A stretch of DNA of 12,545 nucleotides, taken from the NCBI GenBank assembly GCA_027019685.1, contig JALUWH010000137.1:1-12545 (forward strand), in the 5' to 3' direction. The DNA comes from Ghiorsea sp. GTDB taxonomy: Bacteria; Pseudomonadota; Zetaproteobacteria; Mariprofundales; Mariprofundaceae. Positions 1 to 6,649 of this stretch are shown piece after piece (positions within the stretch are counted from its first letter, which is position 1; each line of letters opens with the position of its first letter). The position numbers and the translations under genes are program-made. The notes under the pieces are model-generated. The model searched no databases. It saw nothing but the letters and a program-made list of their open reading frames with translations, and was not told the DNA's origin.

Positions 1-24
1 AATCGACACCAAAGCAGCACTCAT
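1..24 (-). CDS. Start of a further gene, possibly a family 2 glycosyltransferase (partial)
   Basis: An ATG at 24-22 overlaps the TGA stop of the flippase (23-21) in an ATGA arrangement, and the frame stays open to the window edge. Only eight codons are visible, reading MSAALVSI. This resembles the first beta strand of family 2 glycosyltransferases (xxVSIIIPxYN), and glycosyltransferases often neighbour flippases, but eight residues cannot prove a family. The overlap supports translational coupling with the flippase. The start is well supported by context; the function is a guess. Confidence 0.4.
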
Positions 25-1568
25 GCTTTTTTCACCAAATAGCGCAGACCTGGAATATGACTACCCAACATATCCACATCCTTAGTATCTAATAATCTAA
101 AGACCCGAATCGATGCAAAGTAAACAAGCGTATATACAACAACTGAAACAAGCCATGCAAGAGCTGCATCTCCACGCTGGTTAAAGTCCAACTGCTCACC
201 CAACCACATCACCAAAGGCAAACTTAAGAACACCGAAGGCAGGTTGCTCAACAATACATGTAAAAACAAACGGGTATCATCCCAGATGCTCCGCTCGAAA
301 TCACGATAAAAGCAGCGCATCACATAGATTTTTGAAACAGCCACCGCAAGCAAAGTCCCCCAAAGCGCACCCATAAAACCGATTTGACTAATCAATACCG
401 CAGACAGGCTAACATTGAGCACTGCCTGCAAGACAGAGCCACGCATAATGGGCTTGGACCAATTCAAAGCAGTGCCTACATTAAATGCCATTGCCATACT
501 TACAATCACCCAATATGCCACGCCCAACACCCATACTGCTTGCAGTACAAAGTCTGACACATGACCCAACCATGCACCAATTAGCATGGGTGCAGTGAGC
601 AGCAACATTGCCAAAGCAGGCAAAGAAAACATCAATAAATACTTGCTTCCACGCTCATAAAGCAGCCATAACCGCCCATGGTCACCACTGGCTTGAATTT
701 GGGATGCCACAGGGAAAATTGCCGTGGTAAATGTATAAACAGCATCACGCATCATGGCTGCAATCTTGGAGCCTAGGTCATAAAACGTAACAAATGATAA
801 AGGCATAAAAAATGCCAATAACAATTTATCTGTTTGATAGCTGGCAAGCTCAGCAACTTTTGCCACCTGAATACGCGCACCCAATGGCAGCATGGATTTT
901 AATAAAGGGTAATTAAAATGATGATGGCAGGTTGAGAATTGCGGCAATGTCTTTTTGGTCCATGCATATAGGGCTAACATTTGAAAGGCATAACTTGCCA
1001 CTGTTGCCCACATCAAGCCCAAAACACCCAAACCCCAACTTAAAGTGAAATAAATACCTAAGACATTCACTACAGATGTTGCAAGCGTCACCCCAAGAAT
1101 CAAATCAAAGCGTTGCAAACCACGCAATACCGCATCAAATACACGCAACAATGCAATCAATAAAAAGACCAATGGCCCCCAAGTGACAAGATGTAAAATA
1201 TCCTGCTGGACTACGCTGCTCACCCCCGCCACTGGCAAAAACCACACACTTAAAGCCCAAACAAAAGCCCAAACGACTGTAGCAATACACAGCATCAGCA
1301 GCAATACACTCACCACAGCTTGATTAATGCGTGTATATTCTTGTTTTTCCAAAGATTGGGCGACTTGGCGAACCAAGGAAACACCCATGCCCAAATCCAT
1401 CAGCATGATATATGCTGTCACAGACCAAAAAATAGCCCATAAAGCAAAACGTTCATTACCCAAATAAGATAAAATAAGCGGGGTTAATAAAAAACCAACC
1501 AAAATAAGCCAGACACGCCCCAACGCACCAAACATTGTATTTTTTAAGACTTTTTTTGCGATAGACAC
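21..1568 (-). CDS. Wzx-like polysaccharide flippase (MOP superfamily membrane protein)
   Basis: This 515-residue protein is almost wholly hydrophobic and should span the inner membrane about 12 to 14 times. The N-terminal stretch TPLILSYLGNERFALWAIF (residues 29-47), followed by the LMDLGMG motif (56-62), is characteristic of oligosaccharide/O-antigen flippases. Such proteins move undecaprenyl-linked glycan units from the cytoplasmic to the periplasmic leaflet; the length fits the family. The start is a GTG at 1568; an AGG lies about 9 nt upstream, which is a weak ribosome site. The next candidate, the ATG at residue 12, has no Shine-Dalgarno and would trim the conserved amphipathic N-terminus. 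The gene follows the sulfotransferase by 26 nt and overlaps the next gene by ATGA, so it is probably in one transcript with both. The substrate cannot be told from sequence. Confidence 0.87.
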   Translation of the reverse strand: MSIAKKVLKNTMFGALGRVWLILVGFLLTPLILSYLGNERFALWAIFWSVTAYIMLMDLGMGVSLVRQVAQSLEKQEYTRINQAVVSVLLLMLCIATVVWAFVWALSVWFLPVAGVSSVVQQDILHLVTWGPLVFLLIALLRVFDAVLRGLQRFDLILGVTLATSVVNVLGIYFTLSWGLGVLGLMWATVASYAFQMLALYAWTKKTLPQFSTCHHHFNYPLLKSMLPLGARIQVAKVAELASYQTDKLLLAFFMPLSFVTFYDLGSKIAAMMRDAVYTFTTAIFPVASQIQASGDHGRLWLLYERGSKYLLMFSLPALAMLLLTAPMLIGAWLGHVSDFVLQAVWVLGVAYWVIVSMAMAFNVGTALNWSKPIMRGSVLQAVLNVSLSAVLISQIGFMGALWGTLLAVAVSKIYVMRCFYRDFERSIWDDTRLFLHVLLSNLPSVFLSLPLVMWLGEQLDFNQRGDAALAWLVSVVVYTLVYFASIRVFRLLDTKDVDMLGSHIPGLRYLVKKA

Positions 1569-1594
1569 TTAAAAGAACCTATGTTTCTGTTGCA

Positions 1595-2536
1595 TTACAG
1601 CGAATAACCCATTTGCGATAGTGTTGCACCAATATGCTCTTGGATAATCTGCTTATCCTGCTCAGACAAACTTGACCTACCCAAACCAATATTGCTGGTC
1701 GAGACTGGCTCTAAAACTTTTTCATAATGGGTATAAGCATTTAAATCCCCCATGTCTTGAACATGCTGCAAGGATTCAATCATAGCAGGTTGAAAAGGTA
1801 TATTGAGAAAATCACATAAGCCCTGCAAGTTTTGTTCTGGTGCTGCAACCAAATCTTCATAACGCACTTCTATACATTGTTTGGGGTATTGCTGAATAAA
1901 ATCTCTACTCAGCAATACTGATGTTTGCCAGTGTTTTGCGGCAGTCAGCATATCATCAATTAAACCACGCGATACAAATGATGCTGCCACATCCACCCCA
2001 TCACGCAACAAATGTACAAACTTTGCCTGTGGAAAAATACGAATCAACATATCCAACTCAAACGTATTTTCAGGGGTTTTATCACCCCAAATCGTAAATT
2101 TTTGTCCTGTTTGTTGCCCATGAAAACGGTACAATGAGTCTAACATCACTGCCAAACTGCGTTCTTGTTCTGGCAAGTCCCACAATTGATGCACCAACCC
2201 GCGCATATCCATTTCAAACTTATCAAATTCACGCTGATACTCAAATGTGGACAACACAAGGTTAACCAAATGGTGCCAGTCCATCTGACGGTTTCGCATA
2301 AATAAACGCCCAACTTCACCCAGCACATAAGACTCTGGAGGAATATGAACATCAGGGTTTACCTGTAACATACGACGCAGCAGTGTAGAACCACAGCGCC
2401 CCGAACCAATAATAAAAAAGGGGCTTTGCGAGAGTGGCGCAGCCAAAGGGTATGCCTTATCAAAAAACATTCGCTTTAACCGTGACACCACATCATACAG
2501 TGGTGCAACAGCTTCTGGCATACGATTTTGTTTCAT
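1595..2536 (-). CDS. PAPS-dependent sulfotransferase family protein
   Basis: The 313-residue protein has the two cofactor signatures of sulfotransferases. A P-loop-like 5'-phosphosulfate loop, IIGSGRCGSTLLRRML, lies at residues 42-57. The 3'-phosphate-binding region, FVHLLRDGVDVAASF, lies at 173-187 and includes the typical Arg-Asp and Ser. WGDKTP (150-155) and RYEDL (225-229) are further family motifs. The protein should move a sulfuryl group from PAPS to a hydroxyl or amine acceptor. No signal peptide is seen, so it probably acts in the cytoplasm or at the inner membrane face. It begins 14 nt after the flavoprotein gene and ends 26 nt before the flippase. The acceptor may be a sugar of the exported glycan (inference from context). 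The ATG at 2536 has no clear Shine-Dalgarno; a second ATG at residue 6 is possible. Confidence 0.85.
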   Translation of the reverse strand: MKQNRMPEAVAPLYDVVSRLKRMFFDKAYPLAAPLSQSPFFIIGSGRCGSTLLRRMLQVNPDVHIPPESYVLGEVGRLFMRNRQMDWHHLVNLVLSTFEYQREFDKFEMDMRGLVHQLWDLPEQERSLAVMLDSLYRFHGQQTGQKFTIWGDKTPENTFELDMLIRIFPQAKFVHLLRDGVDVAASFVSRGLIDDMLTAAKHWQTSVLLSRDFIQQYPKQCIEVRYEDLVAAPEQNLQGLCDFLNIPFQPAMIESLQHVQDMGDLNAYTHYEKVLEPVSTSNIGLGRSSLSEQDKQIIQEHIGATLSQMGYSL

Positions 2537-2550
2537 CGATTTAAAAGCGC

Positions 2551-3957
2551 TTAATCACCCGTAGCAATGCGATCAACCAATTGCTTCACGGTAGGAATAA
2601 ATCCATCTTTATAGAAAGGGTCTTGAGCAAACTTATAGGCAGCATGTCCTGAGAACATGAGGTTATGCTCAGGCGCATCACCATAAGCTGAATTTAGCAG
2701 CGTTTTCTGAATACAATAACTTCTTGGGTCTGCTTTATGCCCAGTGGTTCCCTTCTCATTATCTGCCCAATTACTAAATTTACATTGTGACAAACAACCC
2801 ATGCAGTCCAATTGGTCTTTACGAATTTCAGCAGCTTTTTCTTCAGTCACAAAAACAAAAGTTGAATCAGGTGTCACCAAAGGTTTGGTAAAACCTTGCG
2901 CAATCCACTTATCCGAACTCTCTTTACCATGTGCCGTTAGATATACTTCACGGTTTCTTGGACCGTAAGTAAATGGAACAACATGACCGTCAGCTTCTTC
3001 AGGGTGGTTCGTAAATGCCACTTGACGCTCTGTACGCGCATAAAGTTCATCAAGGAATGTATTGCGTACTGCTGATGAATAAAAACCTGTTGGTGAAAAT
3101 GGGTTTAATGCAACATCCCCTTCTTTTAAACTCAACAGTGTTGATCCCCATGAGTCACGAACTGGGCTTTCTTGGGTTAGCAATGGACGCGTACCAAACT
3201 GGAAAACAATCGGGCCAATCTCAGGGTTATTCATCCAATCTGTCCAATCACGTAAATACCACACACCACCTGCCATAATAATTGGTGTGTTTTCCAAGCC
3301 AAACTTATTCATGGTTGCTCGCAACTCTTTCACGCGCGGATACGGGTCTTCTGGTTGGTCAAAACGCTCTGTATTCGACAAGCCATTATGCCCACCAGCA
3401 AGCCAAGGGTCTTCGTAAACCACGCCGCCCAATAAGTCTGGTGCTTTACGGTAAGAGCGTAGCCATAACGCGCGGAATGCACGCCCTGAAGAAACAATCG
3501 GATAATAATGCACACCATATTGGGCTGCTATTTCTGCTAATTTAAACGGCATACCCGCACCACAAGTTACCCCGTGCACGATGCCTTTAGCTTCTTGCAA
3601 AATACCATGTAAAATTTGTTGTGCACCACCCATTTCCCAAAGAACATTCACATGCAAGCGACCATTTCCACCAGCAATATCATGTGCTTGGCGCAGCTGA
3701 GTCAGACCACCTTCAATACCAAACTGCACCAGCTCTTTAAACCGCTCTTTACGGTTTCTTCCCTTATAATCAACTGGAATAATCTTACCTTGTTCATCAA
3801 GGCGGCTAGCATTAACTGCAGATACCGTACCAATTCCACCAGCTTTAGCCCACTCACCAGAGGTTAAACCTGTGGAAACACCCACACCCTTACCACCTTC
3901 AATCAGTGGCAAAACCTCTTTACCAGAAATATGCATGGACTCTAAATTGAATGACAT
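2551..3957 (-). CDS. Nitronate monooxygenase-like FMN protein with C-terminal four-cysteine motif
   Basis: The 468-residue protein resembles the nitronate monooxygenase (2-nitropropane dioxygenase) TIM-barrel family, which binds FMN. Visible signatures are the AGGHNG segment (187-192, holding the family's conserved His), IIMAGGVW (226-233) and FQFGTRPL (252-259), the last two being the usual phosphate-binding region. It is longer than ordinary members (about 310-360 residues). The extra C-terminal part contains C385, C388, C392 and C415, spaced Cx2Cx3Cx22C, which suggests a bound metal or [4Fe-4S] cluster. The start has a good Shine-Dalgarno, AAGGTG, about 5 nt before the ATG. A 185-bp gap precedes it, so it may head the transcript with the sulfotransferase 14 nt downstream. 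The substrate is unknown; the nitronate name rests on fold only. Confidence 0.8.
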   Translation of the reverse strand: MSFNLESMHISGKEVLPLIEGGKGVGVSTGLTSGEWAKAGGIGTVSAVNASRLDEQGKIIPVDYKGRNRKERFKELVQFGIEGGLTQLRQAHDIAGGNGRLHVNVLWEMGGAQQILHGILQEAKGIVHGVTCGAGMPFKLAEIAAQYGVHYYPIVSSGRAFRALWLRSYRKAPDLLGGVVYEDPWLAGGHNGLSNTERFDQPEDPYPRVKELRATMNKFGLENTPIIMAGGVWYLRDWTDWMNNPEIGPIVFQFGTRPLLTQESPVRDSWGSTLLSLKEGDVALNPFSPTGFYSSAVRNTFLDELYARTERQVAFTNHPEEADGHVVPFTYGPRNREVYLTAHGKESSDKWIAQGFTKPLVTPDSTFVFVTEEKAAEIRKDQLDCMGCLSQCKFSNWADNEKGTTGHKADPRSYCIQKTLLNSAYGDAPEHNLMFSGHAAYKFAQDPFYKDGFIPTVKQLVDRIATGD

Positions 3958-4054
3958 AAAAACACCTTAAATATGATATTAAAAACACAACAAACAACAC
4001 AAAAGCAATAACGCTTTTAAAGCTTACAAATCAGTTACATTCCACAGCATAAGC

Positions 4055-4083
4055 AATACCATTACTCAGCACAAGTTCATTCT
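4055..4083 (-). promoter_or_regulatory. Weak candidate promoter for the flavoprotein gene
   Basis: In the 185-bp gap before the flavoprotein gene, the minus strand shows TTGTGC, 17 nt of spacer, then TATGCT. This matches the sigma-70 consensus in three of six -35 and four of six -10 positions. It would leave a leader of roughly 90 nt. No terminator-like hairpin was seen after the preceding gene, so read-through from it is also possible. Confidence 0.2.
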
Positions 4084-4142
4084 ATTTTTTTAAACTTAAA
4101 AGGGGTAAGTAGCTAATTGAGCAAAGACATGATAACAGCCTT

Positions 4143-4952
4143 TTACTCCCCAAATAACTTTCCAGCCTTATGCTTTAAGTTCAATTCAACAGCAGGACTG
4201 CTCACTTTCTCTGGCACATCATCCATGGACAAACTTGGTGTAAAATCACCAATATCAGTAAACTCAATATCCACATCCTCAATATCCAACTTATGCGCGA
4301 CATTCTGATGTATACCTTGTTTAATCATATCCTGAATCACTACAAAAGAGGCTGTATCACAGGGCTTCTGCTTACTCAATTCTTGCTTTGCGACAGCCTT
4401 CTCATGTTCAATGATAAGCTCAACTGTTGAAATATGTTTGTCCTCCATAACATCATTTTCCTCTTCAATCGGAGTCAAATCTAATACCACATGGTCATCG
4501 AACTCTATCAAATTCTCCTGTTCTGATGTGGGTACAATTTCATGCGTACCCAAGCCAAACAGGCCTGCATCTCCAAAGTTTGTTGTATCACCACCTTCAT
4601 ACTTAATAACATTCAGCTCATGCTGCACCGTTTCTAGGTTAATATGTATATCACCTGTTAGTTTAGATGCCTGCTGCAAGAAGTTTTCAAGAATTGAAAT
4701 TTTCAATACCAGTGCTTTGGCAGCGCCAACTTCTTCTTGCGCTTGATATATACACACCACATCTTGATAAATCTCTATGGCATCAGTTAACTTTTCTGTT
4801 TTCTCAAGGCAAAAGGCGTAACGAATCTTAATATCAACCATGTCTTGCATCGCTTCATCTTGCAGTACAAGCGCATACAACCGCTCTGCTTCAATAAAGT
4901 TCTCCTGCGCAACAGCTTTTCTCGCTTGGCGTAATGTCACTGGAATATTCAT
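4143..4952 (-). CDS. Uncharacterised protein with TPR-like N-terminus and acidic C-terminus
   Basis: I do not recognise this 269-residue protein as a named family. Residues 3-95 form amphipathic helices with tetratricopeptide character: ARKAVAQENFIEAERLYALV (10-29), then IRYAFCLEKTEKLTDAIEIY (43-62), then a segment ending AAKALVLKISILE (77-89). The last resembles TPR helices seen in delta-proteobacterial proteins that carry a cyclic-nucleotide-binding domain, but no such domain is visible here. Residues 120-250 are low in obvious structure and rich in Asp and Glu, with EFDDHVVLDLTPIEEENDV (150-168) and DIEDVDIEFTDIGDF (223-237). There is no signal peptide or membrane segment, so it is probably a cytoplasmic scaffold or adaptor. 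An in-frame TAA two codons upstream fixes 4952 as the earliest start; no Shine-Dalgarno lies at normal spacing (AGGGAG is 16 nt away). Confidence 0.7.
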   Translation of the reverse strand: MNIPVTLRQARKAVAQENFIEAERLYALVLQDEAMQDMVDIKIRYAFCLEKTEKLTDAIEIYQDVVCIYQAQEEVGAAKALVLKISILENFLQQASKLTGDIHINLETVQHELNVIKYEGGDTTNFGDAGLFGLGTHEIVPTSEQENLIEFDDHVVLDLTPIEEENDVMEDKHISTVELIIEHEKAVAKQELSKQKPCDTASFVVIQDMIKQGIHQNVAHKLDIEDVDIEFTDIGDFTPSLSMDDVPEKVSSPAVELNLKHKAGKLFGE

Positions 4953-4983
4953 GTGTTACTTATTTGCACTCCCTAACGATTTA

Positions 4984-4998
4984 GTGTCATTGTGACAC
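4984..4998. promoter_or_regulatory. Perfect palindrome upstream of the TPR-like gene
   Basis: GTGTCA-TTG-TGACAC is a perfect 6-bp inverted repeat with a 3-bp centre. It lies 31-45 bp before the start codon of the TPR-like gene. The size and place suit an operator for a dimeric regulator, but no regulator is known and no convincing promoter was found beside it. It could also form a small mRNA hairpin in the leader. Confidence 0.3.
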
Positions 4999-5000
4999 AA

Positions 5001-5156
5001 ATCACCTGCAAAGGCTAAACGGAGCTTGAAGCAATATACTTATGTTTTCAAGACTAAATCAGATACAGGATAAAAGTACCCATGATTAAACAGTAGGTTA
5101 ACTACAAAAGAATAGTTTAAAGCACTACTTTTTGTTTATACATAGGTATAGAAATA
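5001..5156. other. Gene-free AT-rich stretch
   Basis: Between the palindrome and the repeat array I see no coding region, RNA gene or convincing promoter. It should hold the promoter of the TPR-like gene if that gene is not read through from the tRNA, but no -35/-10 pair stands out. Confidence 0.5.
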
Positions 5157-5315
5157 TGACATTGGGTCACTTGGTTTGACTTTAAACTATCGCACAAAAA
5201 AGAGTGACATTGAGTCACTTTATTTGACTTTGAACTATCGCACAAAAAAGAGTGACATTGAGTCACTTTATTTGACTTTGAACTATCGCACAAAAAAGAG
5301 TGACATTGAGTCACT
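5157..5315. repeat. 48-bp tandem repeat array, three full copies plus a partial fourth
   Basis: Full copies lie at 5157-5204, 5205-5252 and 5253-5300; a 15-bp partial copy lies at 5301-5315. Copies two and three are identical over 48 bp, and copy one differs from them at four positions. Each unit starts TGACATTG and ends CGCACAAAAAAGAG. Read on the minus strand, each junction between copies gives AGTGAC-TCAAT-GTCACT followed by CTTTTTTG, which is a terminator-like hairpin with a U-tract; the equivalent in copy one has decayed. The period is a multiple of three, so open frames run through both strands, but this is a by-product of the repeat. Identical copies suggest recent slippage or unequal exchange. 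Confidence 0.95.
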
Positions 5316-5324
5316 CTTTTTTGT
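5290..5324 (-). terminator. Bidirectional intrinsic terminator after tRNA-Leu
   Basis: A perfect 15-bp inverted repeat, ACAAAAAAGAGTGAC and GTCACTCTTTTTTGT, flanks a five-base loop. On either strand the GC-bearing stem GAGTGAC/GTCACTC is followed by CTTTTTTG, the classical Rho-independent arrangement. It begins 4 nt beyond the encoded CCA of tRNA-Leu, so it should end the secG-tRNA transcript. Its left arm belongs to the third 48-bp repeat and its loop and right arm begin with the partial fourth. Confidence 0.85.
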
Positions 5325-5328
5325 TTGC

Positions 5329-5413
5329 TGGTACCGGGGACTGGACTCGAACCAGCACGGATTGCTCCACTACCCCCTCAAGGTAGCGTGTCTACCAATT
5401 TCACCACCCCGGC
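5329..5413 (-). tRNA. tRNA-Leu (anticodon GAG)
   Basis: The 85-nt gene begins GCCGGGGTGG and ends CCCCGGTACCA with CCA encoded. The acceptor stem pairs GCCGGGG with CCCCGGT, leaving a G1-U72 wobble as in the Escherichia coli tRNA-Leu(GAG). The anticodon stem CTACC/GGTAG encloses TTGAGGG, giving anticodon GAG, which reads CUC and CUU. A variable arm GGA-GCAA-TCC marks it as class II. The T arm has TTCGAGT. It starts 11 nt after the secG stop with no visible promoter between, so it is probably processed from the secG transcript. The order secG then tRNA-Leu(GAG) matches many Gammaproteobacteria. Confidence 0.97.
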
Positions 5414-5424
5414 AATGTAAAAAG

Positions 5425-5799
5425 TTATTCAGCGGAGGGTAAGGTTTCCTCTGTCTTTTTCTTAAGTTGTTTGCTATCAAACACTGCGTTATCTGCAGAA
5501 GAACCAGTAGCAGGTACAGATTGCTCTTGCAATATATCCGTAGACAACCCTTTATTCATCACTGAACCAGCCTGTTGTTGTGAAAAGAAAGCTAGCGTTA
5601 AACTTGTCGTCATAAAGATGGTCGCCAATACACCTGTGGCTTTCACAAGAAATCCACCTGAACCTGATGCACCAAACAAAGTTTGTGAGCTGCCGCCACC
5701 CATACCGCCCATACCGCCTTCTTGTCCGCGTTGCATCAACACAACAACAATCAACAAAATAGCGACAATAATGTGTATAGTTAATAATACCGTTGTCAT
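5425..5799 (-). CDS. secG: Preprotein translocase subunit SecG
   Basis: This is the small membrane subunit of the SecYEG channel, which helps SecA-driven export through the inner membrane. The 124-residue protein has the expected two membrane segments (about 4-22 and 50-72). They are joined by the Gly-rich LMQRGQEGGMGGMGGG loop (21-36) and SSQTLFG (37-43), which are diagnostic of the family. A hydrophilic tail of about 50 residues follows, slightly longer than in E. coli SecG (110 residues in total). The Shine-Dalgarno TAGGAG sits 5 nt from the ATG and includes the stop codon of tpiA, so the two genes are probably translationally coupled. tRNA-Leu follows in the same transcript. Confidence 0.96.
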   Translation of the reverse strand: MTTVLLTIHIIVAILLIVVVLMQRGQEGGMGGMGGGSSQTLFGASGSGGFLVKATGVLATIFMTTSLTLAFFSQQQAGSVMNKGLSTDILQEQSVPATGSSADNAVFDSKQLKKKTEETLPSAE

Positions 5800-5807
5800 T
5801 TTTTCTC

Positions 5808-6557
5808 CTATGCTGCCACGCGAGCCGCAGCTGCAACAATTTCCATAAATGAGTCAGCTTTTAAGCTAGCTCCGCCAACCAAAGCACCGTCAACACCTTT
5901 GCAAGCCATTAAGCTTTCTGCATTACCCGAGTTTACGCTGCCACCGTATAATACTTTACATTTGCGACCTAAACGTGCTAATTCTTCGTGCACAAAAGCA
6001 TGTGTTTCGGCGACTTGTTCTGGTGATGCAGTTTTACCCGTACCAATCGCCCACACAGGCTCATAAGCAACCACTAAAGGCATATTTGCATCCGTATCTG
6101 CCAATACCGACAACTGCTGTTTTAAAACATCATTGGTCGTACCAGCTTCACGCTCTTCCAAGTGCTCACCAATACAAAACATTGGTGTCAACTCTGCATC
6201 CCAAGCTGCATCAAGCTTTTTACGTAGCAATGTATTACCTTCATGCATAATATCTCTACGCTCAGAATGCCCTAGAATCACATATTTACATCCTGCATCC
6301 TTCAACATCATCGGTGAAATCGAACCTGTAAAAGCGCCGCTTTCTTCAAAGTACATATTCTCAGCACCCAATGTAACGCCCTTTTCAGCAAAGGGTTTTG
6401 CCAATGGATGAAGCAAGGTATAAGGAGGGCAAATAACCATTTCAACAGCATCAGCATTGGGGTTGCCTGTTAACGCATCAACAAAAGCCAAGCTTTCCTG
6501 AAGCAAACCATTCATTTTCCAGTTGCCTGCAATAATAAACTGTGTTGAATCACCCAT
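5808..6557 (-). CDS. tpiA: Triosephosphate isomerase
   Basis: The enzyme interconverts dihydroxyacetone phosphate and glyceraldehyde 3-phosphate in cytoplasmic glycolysis and gluconeogenesis. All key residues are present: N12 and K14 in GNWKMN (11-16), the electrophilic H97 in ILGHSERR (94-101), and the catalytic base E166 in AYEPVWAIGTGKTA (164-177), which includes the mobile loop. The phosphate-binding segments YGGSV (204-208) and GALVGGASL (224-232) are intact. The length of 249 residues is typical. The ATG at 6557 has a clear Shine-Dalgarno, AAGGAG, 6 nt upstream. It starts 92 nt after the rho stop and ends 8 nt before secG; it may be read from rho or from a promoter in that gap, where none is obvious. 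Confidence 0.98.
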   Translation of the reverse strand: MGDSTQFIIAGNWKMNGLLQESLAFVDALTGNPNADAVEMVICPPYTLLHPLAKPFAEKGVTLGAENMYFEESGAFTGSISPMMLKDAGCKYVILGHSERRDIMHEGNTLLRKKLDAAWDAELTPMFCIGEHLEEREAGTTNDVLKQQLSVLADTDANMPLVVAYEPVWAIGTGKTASPEQVAETHAFVHEELARLGRKCKVLYGGSVNSGNAESLMACKGVDGALVGGASLKADSFMEIVAAAARVAA

Positions 6558-6649
6558 GCCAATCTCCTTATCCCAATATAAAACGTGGGCATGATAACTT
6601 CATAACCCATGATAGCAAGCATAGCCCTATGCTTAGCTTGCTGTGCATA

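Noticed and set aside
5112..5190. 11-bp inverted match ATAGTTTAAAG (5112-5122) and CTTTAAACTAT (5180-5190)
   Set aside because: It is short, AT-rich and self-similar, 57 bp apart, and the second arm is altered in repeat copies two and three. Chance is likely.
5117..5314. Minus-strand open frame with a 16-residue repeated peptide (CHSFLCDSSKSN)
   Set aside because: The frame exists only because the repeat period of 48 is divisible by three. It overlaps terminator hairpins and has no ribosome site or family likeness.
5157..5315. CRISPR array
   Set aside because: Units are directly tandem with no variable spacers and no cas genes are nearby.
5176..5442. Plus-strand open frame containing GLDSNQHGLLHYPLK
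   Set aside because: This is the well-known false protein read antisense through a tRNA-Leu gene, preceded by translation of the 48-bp repeats. It has no independent support.
6617..6634. Hairpin AAGCATAG/CTATGCTT after rho as an intrinsic terminator
   Set aside because: No U-tract follows on the minus strand, and the stem is AT-rich with a tiny loop, so rho-tpiA read-through cannot be excluded.
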